The notes beneath the pieces are model-generated. The model was not told where the DNA came from and searched no databases. It saw only the letters and a program-made list of their open reading frames with translations. Made by a program: the position numbers and the translations under genes. A stretch of DNA of 64,000 nt from Luteimonas sp. MC1825 (GTDB taxonomy: Bacteria; Pseudomonadota; Gammaproteobacteria; Xanthomonadales; Xanthomonadaceae). Below, in pieces: positions 11,386 through 23,164 of this stretch. Every line of letters starts with the position of its first letter. The first letter of the stretch is position 1. The stretch is from NCBI RefSeq assembly GCF_014764385.1, contig NZ_CP061714.1, positions 1,674,001 to 1,738,000 of the forward strand, given 5' to 3'.

Positions 11386-12138
11386 TTACGCGGCCGCCGC
11401 TGCAACAATGGCCAGGAAGTCCGTGGCCACCAGCGATGCACCGCCGATCAGGCCTCCATCGACGTCTGGCTGCGAAAACAGCTCGACGGCGTTGGCGGGC
11501 TTCACGCTGCCGCCGTAAAGCAGGGGCAGGGAATTCGCAATTCTAGCATCCCGCGAAGCGACCTCGCTACGGATGAATGCATGGATCGCCTGCGCCTGTG
11601 CCGGCGTGGCGGTCAGGCCGGTGCCGATCGCCCAGACCGGCTCGTAGGCGACCACCGCATCGGCGAACCCTTCGGCGCCGACCAGGTCCAGCACCGGGCG
11701 CAGCTGCGCCGCAATCGCCTCTTCCTCCGCCCCGGACTCGCGCTGCTGCAGCGACTCGCCCACGCAGAGGATCGGCCGCAGCCCCGCGGCCAGCGCGGCC
11801 TGGAACTTCGCGGCCACCAGGGCGCTGTCCTCGCAGTGGTACTCGCGGCGTTCCGAATGCCCGACCAGCACATAGCGCGCGCCGACGTCGGCCAGCATGG
11901 CCGCGGAAACCTCGCCGGTATACGCACCCTCGCCGTTCACGCCGACGTCCTGCGCGCCGAACGCCAGGCCGCGCCCGGCGAACTGCCTGGCCAGCGCACC
12001 CAGGTACGGCATCGGCGGCAGCACGACCACCTCGACCGCGTCACCCGCCAGGCCATCGGCAATGCGGGCGACCAGCCCGCTGGCGAATTCGCGGCTGCCA
12101 TGCAGCTTCCAGTTGCCGGCGACGATGCGTTGGCGCAT
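11386..12138 (-). CDS. tpiA: Triose-phosphate isomerase
   Basis: Interconverts dihydroxyacetone phosphate and glyceraldehyde 3-phosphate in glycolysis. It is 250 aa, normal length. Catalytic residues are all present: K11 in GNWKLHG, H94 in GHSERR and E166 in AYEPVWAIGTG; the phosphate-gripping loop IGTGLTATP and the LLYGGSVKP segment are intact. It is followed 24 bases downstream by secG on the same strand. Confidence 0.97.
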   Translation of the reverse strand: MRQRIVAGNWKLHGSREFASGLVARIADGLAGDAVEVVVLPPMPYLGALARQFAGRGLAFGAQDVGVNGEGAYTGEVSAAMLADVGARYVLVGHSERREYHCEDSALVAAKFQAALAAGLRPILCVGESLQQRESGAEEEAIAAQLRPVLDLVGAEGFADAVVAYEPVWAIGTGLTATPAQAQAIHAFIRSEVASRDARIANSLPLLYGGSVKPANAVELFSQPDVDGGLIGGASLVATDFLAIVAAAAA

Positions 12139-12203
12139 TGCGGACCTCGGGGGACGGACGGGCCGGAGATTCTAGGCCGTCCGGCCGCGGAAGGGGTAGC
12201 CGC

Positions 12204-13157
12204 CTACTTCAGCTTGATCTCGCGCAGGCGCTCTTCGAGGTAGCCCTGCGCGGTGATCGGCTCGGGGTAGCGGCTCGGATTGTCGGCGGTCACGCACGAG
12301 GGCAGCACGTCGATCAGGAAATCGGGGTTGGGGTGCAGGAAGAACGGCACCGAGTAGCGCGGCTGGCGCGCCAGTTCGCCCGGCGGATTGACCACGCGGT
12401 GGATGGTGGACGGATACACGTGGTTGGTCAGGCGCTGCAGCATGTCGCCGATGTTGACCACGATGGTGTCGGCATCCGAGGTGAACGGGACCCACTCGCC
12501 CTGGTGCGACAGCACTTCAAGGCCCGCCGCACTCGCGCCAACCAGCAGGGTGATCAGGTTGATGTCGCCATGCGCGCCGGCGCGCACGTTGGGGATGTCG
12601 TCGGCGGTGATCGGCGGGTAATGGATCGGCCGCAGGATCGAGTTGCCGGAGTCGGTCTTGTCGGCGAAATAGTCTTCCGGCAGCTCGATGTGCAGCGCCA
12701 GCGCGCGCAGCACCTGCGAGCCGAGCGCGTCGAGCGCCTGGTACAGCGCGTAGCCTGCCTCACGGAACGCAGGCACTTCGGCGGGCCAGACGTTGTCGCC
12801 CATCACGTCGCGGTACGGGGAGTCGGCGGCGATCTCGCGGCCGATGTGCCAGAACTCCTTCAGGTCGAAGTGCTTGGAGTCCTTGGCCGTCTCCACGCCG
12901 AACGGCGTGTAGCCGCGCGCGCCACCGCCGCCCGCCACGTGGTAGCGCTTCTTGACGTCGTCGGGCAGCGCGAAGAACGCCTTGAACGCGGCGTAGGCGT
13001 CATCGATCAGCGGCTGGCCGATGCCGTGGTTGCGGATGCCGGCGAATCCCCATTCGCGGTACGCGGCACCGAGCTCGTCGATGAAAGCCTGGCGGTCTTC
13101 GGCGCTGGTCGGCTGGGTGAAGCGGCGGATGTCGAGGGTGGGGATCTGCGCGGCCAT
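12204..13157 (-). CDS. Isopenicillin N synthase-like 2-oxoglutarate/Fe(II) oxygenase
   Basis: Non-heme iron oxygenase of the isopenicillin N synthase/flavonol synthase family (317 aa). The DIOX N-terminal half (WGFAGIRNHGI) is followed by the jelly-roll domain with iron ligands H196, D198 and H253 and the 2-oxoglutarate-binding R267-x-S269. The substrate cannot be predicted. An ATG at 13157 was preferred over a TTG 18 bases upstream. It stands alone between tpiA and glmM, so context does not help; there is no NRPS in the window that would suggest a true beta-lactam synthase. Confidence 0.88.
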   Translation of the reverse strand: MAAQIPTLDIRRFTQPTSAEDRQAFIDELGAAYREWGFAGIRNHGIGQPLIDDAYAAFKAFFALPDDVKKRYHVAGGGGARGYTPFGVETAKDSKHFDLKEFWHIGREIAADSPYRDVMGDNVWPAEVPAFREAGYALYQALDALGSQVLRALALHIELPEDYFADKTDSGNSILRPIHYPPITADDIPNVRAGAHGDINLITLLVGASAAGLEVLSHQGEWVPFTSDADTIVVNIGDMLQRLTNHVYPSTIHRVVNPPGELARQPRYSVPFFLHPNPDFLIDVLPSCVTADNPSRYPEPITAQGYLEERLREIKLK

Positions 13158-13232
13158 GACGGGTCTCTGTGGCAACGCGCCCGCAGGATCGCGGGCGCAG
13201 GCCGCACATGATACCGCCGCCGGGGCCGCGGC

Positions 13233-14629
13233 TCAGGCGGCGGCGCGCACGGCCTCGGCGAGGCGCTCGACGGTGGCCCGCACCAGCGCCTCGTCATCGG
13301 CCTCGACGGTCACCCGGACCACCGGCTCGGTGCCCGACGGCCGCAGGAACGCCCTGCCCCGCCCGGCCACGGCCTGCTGGGCCTCGGCCAACGCGAGCTG
13401 CACACTGGCCGCTTCAGCCGGCCTGGCACCGTTGCCGCAGCGCACGTTGATGGTCTGCTGCGGCGCCTTCTGCAGATCGCGCAGGACATCGCGCAGCGAC
13501 ACGCCGGTGCGCGCCAGCACTTCCAGTACCTGCAGGGCGCTGACGATGCCGTCGCCGGTGGTGGTTCGGTCCAGGCACATCAGGTGGCCGGAAGCCTCGC
13601 CGCCGAGGATGCCGCCGTGCTCGACCAGCGCCTGGTGCACGTGGCGGTCGCCGACCTTGCTGCGCATGAATGCAATGCCGCGCGCGGCCAGCGCCTGCTC
13701 CAGCGCGTAGTTGGTCATCAGCGTGCCGACCACCGGGCCGCGCAGACGGCCTGTGCGCTGCCAGTCGCAGGCCAGCAGGTAGACGAGGTCGTCGCCGTCG
13801 CGGATGGTGCCGGCGTCGTCCACGAACAGCACGCGGTCGCCATCACCGTCGAAGGCGATGCCGAGTTCGGCGCCACTGGCGCGCACGCGTTCCACCAGGG
13901 CCTGCGGATGCGTGGAGCCGACCCCGTCGTTGATGTTCAGGCCGTTGGGCTCGGCACCGATCACCTCGACGCGCGCGCCGAGCTCGCGCAGCACCATCGG
14001 CCCGACCTGGTAGGTCGCGCCATGCGCGCAGTCGACCACGATGCGCATGCCATCCAGGTCGAAGCTGCGCGGCACGGTGCCCTTGCAGGCCTCGAGGTAG
14101 CGGCCCACGGCATCGCGGGTGCGCAGCGCCCTGCCCAGCAGGTCCGAGGCCACGGTCTGGAACGGTTGCTCCAGGGAGGCCTCGATCGCGAGTTCGGTGG
14201 CGTCGTCGAGCTTCTCACCCTGCGCGGAGAAGAACTTGATGCCGTTGTCGTGGTGCGGGTTGTGCGATGCGGAGATCACGATGCCGCCGTCGGCGCGCAT
14301 GGCATGCGTGAGGTGCGCCACCGCCGGCGTGGGCATCGGGCCCATCAGCTGCACGTCGACGCCCGCGGCGACCAGGCCGGCCTCCAGCGCCGCCTCGAAC
14401 ATGTAGTTCGAGATCCGCGTGTCCTTGCCGATCAGCACCAGCGGCTTGCGCCACTCGTCGCCGGCCTTGACCGCGGCGACCAGCGCGTGGCCATACGCGT
14501 TGCCGAGGCGGAGCACGAAGTCGGCCGAGATCGGGCCCTCGCCCACGCGGCCGCGGATGCCGTCGGTACCGAACCAGCGGCGCTTGCTGCCGGCCGTGGC
14601 GACGTCGGGCACGGGTGTGTTCGCGATGT

Positions 14630-14633
<4 letters not shown>
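13233..14633 (-). CDS. glmM: Phosphoglucosamine mutase
   Basis: Converts glucosamine 6-phosphate to glucosamine 1-phosphate for UDP-GlcNAc, hence peptidoglycan and LPS. It is 466 aa. The phosphoserine loop ISASHNP has catalytic S123, the metal loop is FDGDGDR, the sugar loop GGEASGH, and the phosphate-binding loop RPSGTEP, all in the expected order. The start overlaps the accD stop by four bases, so the two are coupled; in many xanthomonads accD is followed by folC instead, so this order is somewhat unusual (from memory). Confidence 0.95.
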
Positions 14634-15520
<887 letters not shown>

Positions 15521-15566
15521 GCGGTACTCGAATCCTTTGCGGCCAGGCCGCGACAAGCCGGGTAGT

Positions 15567-16403
15567 CTAGCGCAGCGCCCCGGAGCCGCCCGCGGCGTCG
15601 AGCGCCTGGCGCAGCGGCGCCAGGAACGCGGCCGCCGCTTCGGCGCCATGCCCCTCGCCCGCGGAGGCCATGGCCTTGACCAGGGCGCTGCCGACCACCA
15701 CGCCGTCGGCATCGCGGCCCATGGCCACGGCGCTGTCGGCGTCGTGGATGCCGAACCCCACCACCACCGGCACCGTACTGCCGGCGCGGATGGCGCGAAG
15801 CTGGCGCGACGCGGCGTCGGCATCCAGGCGCGCCGAATCGCCGGTCACCCCCGCGAAACTGACGTAATACAGGTAGCCCTGCGCCTGTGCGCAGAGCAGC
15901 TCGACGCGCGCCGGCGCGGTGGTTGGCGAGGCCAGCAGCACCAGCGCCACGCCGTGCACGGCAAAACCGGCGCGGACGTCGGCGGCCTCTTCGGGCGGCA
16001 GGTCGACGAGCAGCATGCCGTCGACGCCCGCGGCACTCGCGGCGGCGGCGAAGGCCTCGGGGCCACGGACCTCGACCGGGTTGAGGTAACCCATCAGCAC
16101 CACCGGCGTGGTCGTGTCGCGCGCACGGAACGCGCGCACCTGGTCCAGCACCCAGGCCATGCCCGCGCCACGCGCGAGCGCGCGCTCGGAGCTGCGCTGG
16201 ATGGTGGGACCGTCGGCCATCGGGTCCGAGAACGGCACGCCGACCTCGATCACGTCCGCGCCCGCCGCCACCAGCGCGTGCATCACCGGCACGGTATCGG
16301 CCAAACCCGGATCGCCGGCGGTGATGAACGGGATCAGCGCCTTGCGGCCCGCCTGGCGCAGCGCGGCGAAGCGCGCGTCGATGCGCGCGATGCCGGCGTT
16401 CAA
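15567..16403 (-). CDS. trpA: Tryptophan synthase alpha chain (TTG start)
   Basis: Cleaves indole-3-glycerol phosphate to indole for TrpB. It is 278 aa with catalytic E53 and D64, matching E49 and D60 of Salmonella/E. coli TrpA, and the phosphate site near GFGI. No ATG or GTG lies near the N-terminus. A TTG at 16401-16403 overlaps the trpB stop, has an AAGGAG Shine-Dalgarno seven bases upstream within trpB, and gives the family N-terminus ([11 protein letters not shown]). The overlap and the weak start codon suggest translational coupling to trpB. Confidence 0.95.
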   Translation of the reverse strand: MNAGIARIDARFAALRQAGRKALIPFITAGDPGLADTVPVMHALVAAGADVIEVGVPFSDPMADGPTIQRSSERALARGAGMAWVLDQVRAFRARDTTTPVVLMGYLNPVEVRGPEAFAAAASAAGVDGMLLVDLPPEEAADVRAGFAVHGVALVLLASPTTAPARVELLCAQAQGYLYYVSFAGVTGDSARLDADAASRQLRAIRAGSTVPVVVGFGIHDADSAVAMGRDADGVVVGSALVKAMASAGEGHGAEAAAAFLAPLRQALDAAGGSGALR

Positions 16404-17614
16404 ACCTCCACTCCTTCGCGCGCGGCGATGGTGTGCACATCCTTGTCGCCACGACCCGACAGGTTGCACAGCACGATCGCGTCCCTGGGCATCGTGCGTG
16501 CGAGCTTCATCGCCTGGGCGATCGCATGGCTCGATTCCAGCGCGGCCAGGATGCCTTCGGTGCGCGCCAGCAGGTGGAACGCTTCCAGCGCCTCGTCGTC
16601 GGTCACGCCGACATACTCGGCGCGGCCATTGTCGGCGAGGAAGGCGTGTTCCGGACCGACGCCCGGATAGTCCAGCCCGGCGGAGATGGAGTGCGTCTCG
16701 ATCACCTGGCCGTCGTCGTCGCACAGCAGGTAGGTGCGGTTGCCGTGCAGCACGCCCGGGCGGCCGGCGGCGATCGATGCGGCATGGCGGCCGGTCTCGA
16801 TGCCGTCGCCCGCCGCCTCCGCACCGACCAGGCGCACCGCGCGGTCGTTGAGGAAGGCATGAAAGATGCCGATGGCATTGCTGCCGCCGCCGACGCAGGC
16901 GGTGATGGCATCCGGCAGGCGACCGTGTGCATCAAGCATCTGCGCGCGCGCCTCGCGGCCGACCACGGCGTTGAAATCACGGACCATGCGCGGATAGGGA
17001 TCGGGGCCGGCCACGGTGCCGATGATGTAGAAGGTGCCGGCCACGTTGGTCACCCAGTCGCGCATCGCCTCGTTGAGCGCATCCTTGAGCGTCGCCGAGC
17101 CGCTGGTCACCGGCACCACCGAGGCGCCGAGCAGCTTCATGCGGTAGACGTTGATCTTCTGCCGCTCGATGTCGGTGGCGCCCATGTACACCACGCACTC
17201 CAGGCCCAGTCGCGCGGCCACGGTGGCGGACGCAACGCCGTGCTGGCCGGCACCGGTCTCGGCGATGATCCGGGTCTTGCCCATGCGGCTGGCAAGCAGC
17301 GCCTGGCCGATGGTGTTGTTGATCTTGTGCGCGCCGGTGTGGTTCAGGTCCTCGCGCTTGAGCAGGATGCGCGCGCCGCCGACGTGGCGCGACAGACGCG
17401 TGGCCTCGTAGATCGGACTCGGCCGGCCGACGTAGTTGCGCAGGTCGTCCTCGAACGCGGCAATGAACGCCGGGTCGACGCGGGCGGCATCGTAGGCCGC
17501 GGCCAGCTCCTCGAGCGGCCCGACCAGGGTTTCGGCGACGAAGCGGCCGCCGTAGCGCCCGAAGTGGCCCTGCGCGTCAGGGAAGGCGTGGAAATCATCG
17601 GGCATGCGGGTCAT
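16400..17614 (-). CDS. trpB: Tryptophan synthase beta chain
   Basis: PLP enzyme that condenses indole with serine. It is 404 aa. PLP lysine K97 lies in NHTGAHKIN, the catalytic Glu in ETGAGQHG, and the phosphate loop is GGGSNAIG. The ATG at 17614 overlaps the trpF stop by four bases; a second ATG nine bases downstream is possible. The order trpF-trpB-trpA is the common proteobacterial arrangement. Confidence 0.96.
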   Translation of the reverse strand: MTRMPDDFHAFPDAQGHFGRYGGRFVAETLVGPLEELAAAYDAARVDPAFIAAFEDDLRNYVGRPSPIYEATRLSRHVGGARILLKREDLNHTGAHKINNTIGQALLASRMGKTRIIAETGAGQHGVASATVAARLGLECVVYMGATDIERQKINVYRMKLLGASVVPVTSGSATLKDALNEAMRDWVTNVAGTFYIIGTVAGPDPYPRMVRDFNAVVGREARAQMLDAHGRLPDAITACVGGGSNAIGIFHAFLNDRAVRLVGAEAAGDGIETGRHAASIAAGRPGVLHGNRTYLLCDDDGQVIETHSISAGLDYPGVGPEHAFLADNGRAEYVGVTDDEALEAFHLLARTEGILAALESSHAIAQAMKLARTMPRDAIVLCNLSGRGDKDVHTIAAREGVEV

Positions 17615-18297
17615 CGCGCGGCCTCCCGTGCGACGGCATCGGTGTCGGGGTCCACGTGGCAGTCGGCGCGGCGCACTTCCTCGACAAAGGCGCGCATGCG
17701 CTCGCCGTCCTTGATACCGGCTTCCGATTCGATGCCGCTGCTGGCATCCACGCCCCATGGCAAGGTGGCCAGGATGGCATCGAAGACGTTGCCCGCATGC
17801 AGCCCGCCCGACACCAGCGCCGGCTTGCCGATGCGCGGCAGCCGCGCCCAGTCGAACACGCGACCGCTGCCGCCGGTCTGCCCGCCGCCGTGGCTGTCGA
17901 ACAGGAACGCCACCGCGGCCGGGTGCCCGCCCTCGATGGCGCGCGGGTCGACCGTGGCGCCGCCGCCCATCGGTACGGCCTTGATGTAGGGCACGCCGAA
18001 GCCGCGGCAGAACGCGTCATCTTCGTCGCCATGGAACTGCAGCAGGCTGGGCCGCACCTGCTTGACGATTTCGCGCACCTCGTCTGCGGGGTTGTCGCGG
18101 AACACCGCGACCGCGTCCACCAGTGGCGCCAGGGCCTGGCGCAGCGCGCGGGCCTCGGCATGGTGCAGCAGGCGCGGGCTGCCGTGTGCGAACACGAAGC
18201 CGATGGCGTCGACGCCCAGCTCGCTTGCCAGGCGGACATCGCCGGCGCGGGTCAGGCCACAGAACTTGATGCGGGTGCGGTACAGGGTGCGTGACAT
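17611..18297 (-). CDS. trpF: Phosphoribosylanthranilate isomerase
   Basis: Third step of tryptophan biosynthesis after anthranilate. It is 228 aa with family motifs [11 protein letters not shown] (catalytic Cys 13), LQFHGDE and [14 protein letters not shown] (catalytic Asp, phosphate loop), then the C-terminal GVDASSGIE. It begins the trpFBA block and lies 12 bases after truA. Confidence 0.95.
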   Translation of the reverse strand: MSRTLYRTRIKFCGLTRAGDVRLASELGVDAIGFVFAHGSPRLLHHAEARALRQALAPLVDAVAVFRDNPADEVREIVKQVRPSLLQFHGDEDDAFCRGFGVPYIKAVPMGGGATVDPRAIEGGHPAAVAFLFDSHGGGQTGGSGRVFDWARLPRIGKPALVSGGLHAGNVFDAILATLPWGVDASSGIESEAGIKDGERMRAFVEEVRRADCHVDPDTDAVAREAAR

Positions 18298-18309
18298 GGC
18301 ATTCGCTGT

Positions 18310-19128
18310 TCAATACAGGGGCACAGCATGCGCCCCCGGGGTGGGGTGAAGCGTGACTTCGGCCGGCAGGCCGCACTCGGCGGGGTACAGCGGGCCGAGG
18401 AACAACAGGCCATCGGGCGGCGCGGTGGCGCCGGCGACGCTGCGGTCGCCACCGGCCAGCAGTTCGGCGATCCAGCCCTCCGGGCGGGCGCCGCAACCGA
18501 CCTCGAGCAGCGAGCCGACGATGTTGCGCACCATATGATGCAGGAACGCGTTGGCGCGCACTTCCACCACCACCTGCTCGCCGGCGCGGCGGACATCGAT
18601 CGCCTGCAGGTCGCGGCGCGCGTGCGGGGCCTGGCAGTGCACGGTGCGGAACGCGGAAAAGTCGAACTCGCCGACCAGGGCCTGCGCGGCGCGGTGCATG
18701 GCGTCGGCGTCCAGCGGGCGTCGCACCCAGGACAGGTACTGGCGCCCCAACGCCGGGCGCACGGCGCGGTTGAGGATGCTGTAGCGGTAGTGTCGCGCGC
18801 GCGCCGAGAAGCGCGCGCTGAAGTCGCCAGCCACCGGCTGGCACCAGCGCACGCACATCGCCGGCGGCAGCAGCGCGCTGGTGCCCAGCACCCAGTTGCG
18901 CGGATCGCGCACGGCCCCACTGTCGAAATGCACCACCTGGCACTGCGCGTGCACGCCGGCATCGGTGCGCCCGGCGCACACGGTGGAGACCGGCGCGTCG
19001 GCGACGCGCGAGAGGGCCTTTTCCAGCGCGCCCTGCAGGGTCGGGGTGCTTTCCACCCCGTCGCGCGTCAGGCGCTGCCAGCCGGAAAACCCGCTGCCGT
19101 CGTATTCGATGCCCAGGGCGTAGCGCAT
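18310..19128 (-). CDS. truA: tRNA pseudouridine(38-40) synthase TruA
   Basis: Modifies uridines 38-40 in the anticodon arm. It is 272 aa. Catalytic D56 sits in [10 protein letters not shown], and the RNA-binding [11 protein letters not shown] motif is intact. The internal ATG at 19128 gives the canonical start ([11 protein letters not shown]). The truA-fimV-asd context is conserved in the order. Confidence 0.96.
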   Translation of the reverse strand: MRYALGIEYDGSGFSGWQRLTRDGVESTPTLQGALEKALSRVADAPVSTVCAGRTDAGVHAQCQVVHFDSGAVRDPRNWVLGTSALLPPAMCVRWCQPVAGDFSARFSARARHYRYSILNRAVRPALGRQYLSWVRRPLDADAMHRAAQALVGEFDFSAFRTVHCQAPHARRDLQAIDVRRAGEQVVVEVRANAFLHHMVRNIVGSLLEVGCGARPEGWIAELLAGGDRSVAGATAPPDGLLFLGPLYPAECGLPAEVTLHPTPGAHAVPLY

Positions 19129-19180
19129 GGCGTGCAGATGTCGGCCCGCGCCGCGGCAGGCCGCGGCGCTGGAGTCGGCG

Positions 19181-20983
19181 TCAGGCGATCCCGTCCAGCA
19201 GGCGCAGTGCTTCGGCGCGCTGCGCGGATTCGCCGCCGTTGGCGACTTCGTGCAGCAGGCCGCGCGCGGTGTCCACGTCACCGAGGTCGAGATAGGCGCG
19301 GGCCAGCTCCAGCCGTTCCACGCCGCCCTCGGCCGGTTCCGCGACCGCGGCACCCGGCGCATCCACCGCATGTTGCGGCAGCGCCGGACCGCCGGCGTGC
19401 CACGTCGGCGCTCCGACCGGAGCGGAGGCTTCGTTCGCGCCCTCGCCCCCGCGGCCGGCCCCGTACTCGGGCACGACCGGTGCGGCTGCGCCCTCGGCGG
19501 GTGCCTCGGCACTGTCGGACACCGCCAGCGCGGCGGCGGTGACAAACCGGGGCCGCTTGGCCGGCGCGGGCCGGCGGCGGGCCAGCAGCCAGGCGATCAC
19601 CGCAGCCGCGAGCAGGCCGAGCCCGATCCAGGCCCAGGGCATCCCGCCATCCTGCCGCGGCTGGGCCGGCGCAGCGCCGTCGACCGCGGCGCTGGCGGCG
19701 GTGCCGGTGCCGGCGTCGGCGTTGGAGCCGGCAAGCCGGTCCTGGGCCGCCGCGAGCTCGCTGTCCTTCAGGCTGATCAGCTGCTGCTGCTGCGCCTGCA
19801 AGCGCTCGAGGTCGGCGACCCGGGCCTTGAGTTCGGCCACCTCGGACTCGCGCGCGGCCAGCGCCTCCCGGCCCTGGAGCACTTCCTGTTGCAGTTCCTG
19901 TCGCAGCATCTCGCCCTCGCCACCGGCCTGGATGCCGGATCGTACGCCTGCCTGCCGGCCGCCCGGAGCGGACGGCGGCACGATTTCAAGCCTGGCACCC
20001 GGCGCCTGCGCGGCCGCGGCGCGGGTCGCGGACGCGTCCGGGCCTTCGCCCGGGGCCTGCGCCGCGACGGGTGCGGCGTCCGTGGCGGCCGCGGCCGGCT
20101 GTGGTGTCGGGCGGCGCGTGTCACGCCATTGCGCCACCTGCTCGCGCAGCACCGCGCGCGCCTCGGCCATGTCCTGCCCGGCGACCTCGTCGCGCGACGG
20201 CATGCGCAGCACCGCGCCCTGGCGGACCAGGTTGAGGTTGCCGCCGATGAAGGCGGCCGGATTGGCGCGGAACAGCGCGACGATCGCCTGTTCGCGGCTC
20301 ACGCCGTCGCCGACCAGTGAACCGGCGATCACGCCAAGCGTGTCGCCGGCCTTCACCGGTCCGTACTCGCCGGGCGATGCCTCGACGGCTGCCGGTGCCG
20401 GGCGCACCGGGGCCGGCGCCGCGGCGGGCGCCGGCGTGGCGGCGATCGCCTCGGGTTCGGCGATCTCCTGCGTGGCGACAGGCACTTCGGCCGGACGCAC
20501 GATGGCGTCCGTGGGTGCGGCCCGCGGCGCCTGGATCACCGGCTGCGCGGGCGCGGAGACCGTGCTCGGGGCATCCACCAGCGCCGAGTATTCGCGCACC
20601 AGCCTGCCCTGCCCCCAGTCGACCTCGACCAGGAAGGTCAGCAGCGACTCGGTCACCGGGGCGCGGCTGGTGACGCGGATGACCGGATTGCCACGGGCGT
20701 CGAGCGCGACCGCGAACTGCAGGTCGGACACGATTCCGCGCGGCGGCTCGAGCCCGATGCGGGCAAATGTGTCGGGCGAAGCGAGTCGCGCCTGCAGGCG
20801 GTCGAGTTCGGCCGGATCGCTGGAGATGACCTGGATCTCGGCCAGCAAGGGCTGGTCGCGCTGCGACTTGACCTCGATGCGGCCCAGCCCGAGCGCCAGC
20901 ACCTGGCCGGCGACCAGTGCCAGCACCAGCCCCAATGCGGCCGCCCAGGCGATCGGGCCTCTAGTTCGCTGCTTCGTGGTCAC
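19181..20983 (-). CDS. fimV: FimV-like pilus assembly / polar hub protein
   Basis: Inner-membrane peptidoglycan-binding protein that organises type IV pili and polar functions. From the GTG at 20983: signal peptide or anchor (about 1-35), periplasmic FimV core with [23 protein letters not shown], Pro/Ala-rich linker, LysM domain near [20 protein letters not shown], coiled coil with Gln-rich segment, one transmembrane helix ([19 protein letters not shown]), then the short conserved cytoplasmic FimV_C/TPR-like domain at the end. About 600 aa is short for FimV, the reduction lying in the acidic cytoplasmic part. A further upstream GTG at 21058 is possible but would precede the signal peptide. 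Confidence 0.9.
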   Translation of the reverse strand: MTTKQRTRGPIAWAAALGLVLALVAGQVLALGLGRIEVKSQRDQPLLAEIQVISSDPAELDRLQARLASPDTFARIGLEPPRGIVSDLQFAVALDARGNPVIRVTSRAPVTESLLTFLVEVDWGQGRLVREYSALVDAPSTVSAPAQPVIQAPRAAPTDAIVRPAEVPVATQEIAEPEAIAATPAPAAAPAPVRPAPAAVEASPGEYGPVKAGDTLGVIAGSLVGDGVSREQAIVALFRANPAAFIGGNLNLVRQGAVLRMPSRDEVAGQDMAEARAVLREQVAQWRDTRRPTPQPAAAATDAAPVAAQAPGEGPDASATRAAAAQAPGARLEIVPPSAPGGRQAGVRSGIQAGGEGEMLRQELQQEVLQGREALAARESEVAELKARVADLERLQAQQQQLISLKDSELAAAQDRLAGSNADAGTGTAASAAVDGAAPAQPRQDGGMPWAWIGLGLLAAAVIAWLLARRRPAPAKRPRFVTAAALAVSDSAEAPAEGAAAPVVPEYGAGRGGEGANEASAPVGAPTWHAGGPALPQHAVDAPGAAVAEPAEGGVERLELARAYLDLGDVDTARGLLHEVANGGESAQRAEALRLLDGIA

Positions 20984-21089
20984 GCGTTTCCCCGGCAAAT
21001 CCGCGTCGACTCTAGCCGCGCGGAGGCGCGATTGGCAATGCGCGCGCGCCCACCACACCGTGCGGCACCTCCGCTGGCGAGGTGCGGCC

Positions 21090-22106
21090 TCACCCTTCGG
21101 CCACGACCAGTTCGGCGATCTGCACGGCGTTCAGCGCCGCGCCCTTGCGGATGTTGTCCGACACCACCCACAGGTCCAGCCCGTGGGGATGCGAGAAGTC
21201 CTCGCGGATGCGGCCGACAAACACGCCGTCGCGGCCCGACGCATGCGTGACCGGCGTCGGATAGCCGCCCGCCACGCGCTCGTCCACCACCACCACGCCG
21301 GGGGCGGCCTCCAGCAGTGCACGTGCCTCGGCGACGGTGATGTGCCCGCGGGTCTCGATGTGCAGGGCCTCGGAATGGCCGTAGAAGACCGGCACCCGCA
21401 CCGCGGTCGCGTTCACCTGGATGGAGGCGTCGCCGAGGATCTTGCGCGTCTCCCAGACCAGTTTCATCTCCTCGCGGGTGTAACCGTTGTCCAGGAACTC
21501 GTCGATATGCGGGATCAGGTTGAACGCGATCTGCACCGGGAAACGCTGCGGATCGGCTTCCTGGAAGCCGAGCAATGCGGCGGTCTGCCGGCCGAGTTCC
21601 TCGAGTGCACCGCGCCCCGCGCCCGACACCGACTGGTAGGTCGCCACGTTGATGCGCTCGATGCCGACGCTGCGATGGATCGGCGCCAACGCCACCAGCA
21701 TCTGCATGGTCGAGCAGTTGGGGTTGGCGATGATCCCGCGCGGGCGGTACTTCACCGCTTCCGGATTGACCTCGGCGACCACCAGCGGCACGTCGTCGTC
21801 CAGGCGGAACGCCGAGCTGTTGTCGACCACCACCGCGCCGGCCGCGGCGAAGCGCGGCGCGAATTCCTTCGACACCGCGCCGCCGGCGGCGAACAGGGCG
21901 ATGTCCACGCCCGCCGGATCGAAGCCCGCGAGATCGCGGATGACCACTTCGTTGTCGCCGAAATCGATCGTCCCACCGGCCGAGCGTTCGCTGGCCAGCG
22001 CCACCAGCTCGCCCACGGGGAACGCGCGTTCGGCCAGCAGCGCCAGCATCGCCTCGCCCACCACGCCGGTCGCACCGACCACCGCCACCCTGTACTGCCT
22101 GCCCAT
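21090..22106 (-). CDS. asd: Aspartate-semialdehyde dehydrogenase
   Basis: NADPH-dependent enzyme of the lysine/threonine/methionine and diaminopimelate branch. It is 338 aa with the nucleotide motif GATGVVGEAML, nucleophile C131 in ANPNCST, and the substrate segments around GAGRGALEEL and VPVFYGHSEA with the catalytic His. The next gene downstream on this strand is fimV. Confidence 0.96.
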   Translation of the reverse strand: MGRQYRVAVVGATGVVGEAMLALLAERAFPVGELVALASERSAGGTIDFGDNEVVIRDLAGFDPAGVDIALFAAGGAVSKEFAPRFAAAGAVVVDNSSAFRLDDDVPLVVAEVNPEAVKYRPRGIIANPNCSTMQMLVALAPIHRSVGIERINVATYQSVSGAGRGALEELGRQTAALLGFQEADPQRFPVQIAFNLIPHIDEFLDNGYTREEMKLVWETRKILGDASIQVNATAVRVPVFYGHSEALHIETRGHITVAEARALLEAAPGVVVVDERVAGGYPTPVTHASGRDGVFVGRIREDFSHPHGLDLWVVSDNIRKGAALNAVQIAELVVAEG

Positions 22107-22159
22107 TGTCGCTCCACGTGATTCCCGCGGCGGAGCCGTGGGGGCGTGGATTATCGCAG

Positions 22160-23164
22160 TCAGCGGCGGCCGGCGTCGGGGCGGGGCCGGATCGGCGTCG
22201 GCGGACGGCCGGCGTGCGGTCCCCGGCCCAGGGCCGCCACCAGGTTGTCCACCGCCAGAGAAACCATCGCGCGGCGCGTGGCCAGCGTGGCGCTGGCGAT
22301 GTGCGGGGTCAGCACCACGTTGCGGCAGCCCAGCAGGCGCGGATTGACGACGGGCTCGCCTTCGAACACGTCCAGCCCTGCCGCGGCGAGCCGCCCACCC
22401 GCGAGCGCGTCCGCAAGCGCGTCCTCGTCGACCAGGCCCCCGCGGGCGATGTTGGTCAGCGTGGCGCCGGGCCGCATGCGCGCCAGCGCGGCGGCATCGA
22501 TGATGTGGTGGTTCGCGGCGGAGTACGGCAACACCAGGACCAGGTGGTCCGACGTCGCCAACAGCGTATCGCGGTCGACATACGCCGCGGCGCAGTCACG
22601 CTCGACGCTGTCCGGGAGCCGGTTGCGGTTGTGGTAGAGCACGCGCATGTCGAAACCTCGGGCGCGCCGCGCGATGCCCTGGCCGATCCGGCCCATGCCG
22701 AGGATGCCCAGCGTGCTGCCATGGATCCCGGTGCCGAGCAGCTCGTGGAAGCCCCAGCCCTGCCAGTTGCCTGCGCGCAGCCAGTGCTCCGCCTCGGTGA
22801 TCCGTCGCGCCGTGGCCATCATCAACGCGAACCCGAAGTCGGCGGTGGTTTCGGTAAGGACGTCCGGCGTGTTGGTGGCGACGATGCCGCGCGCGTCCAG
22901 CGCCGCGATGTCGAGGTTGTTGTAGCCCACGCCGACATTGGCCACGGCGCGCAGCCGCGGTGCGCCGGCGACCTCGGCCGCGCCGATGCGGTCGTTGAGC
23001 GTGACCAGGGCGCCATCGACGTCGGCCAGCGCGGCGGCGATCGCCCCCGGCGCATGGTCGGTGACGCGTGCCGTGCGGCTGACGTCGAACCAGTCGTCCA
23101 GCCGCGCCTCGATGTCCCCGTACAGGGGCTGGGACACCCACACCCGCGGCCTGGCTTCAGACAT
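22160..23164 (-). CDS. D-2-hydroxyacid dehydrogenase (glyoxylate/hydroxypyruvate reductase type)
   Basis: NAD(P)-dependent reductase of 2-oxoacids (334 aa). The family motifs are visible: [13 protein letters not shown], the dinucleotide site [16 protein letters not shown], catalytic Arg in [10 protein letters not shown], Glu in DVFEGEP, and His in LTPHIAS. Arg after the glycine loop (YHNRNR) suggests NADPH preference, as in GhrB. Substrate is not certain. The ATG at 23164 lies eight bases inside the aroC 3' end. Confidence 0.9.
   Translation of the reverse strand: MSEARPRVWVSQPLYGDIEARLDDWFDVSRTARVTDHAPGAIAAALADVDGALVTLNDRIGAAEVAGAPRLRAVANVGVGYNNLDIAALDARGIVATNTPDVLTETTADFGFALMMATARRITEAEHWLRAGNWQGWGFHELLGTGIHGSTLGILGMGRIGQGIARRARGFDMRVLYHNRNRLPDSVERDCAAAYVDRDTLLATSDHLVLVLPYSAANHHIIDAAALARMRPGATLTNIARGGLVDEDALADALAGGRLAAAGLDVFEGEPVVNPRLLGCRNVVLTPHIASATLATRRAMVSLAVDNLVAALGRGPHAGRPPTPIRPRPDAGRR

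Noticed and set aside
12204..13157. True isopenicillin N synthase (beta-lactam biosynthesis)
   Set aside because: No ACV synthetase or other beta-lactam gene nearby; the family is broad and substrate is not set by these motifs.
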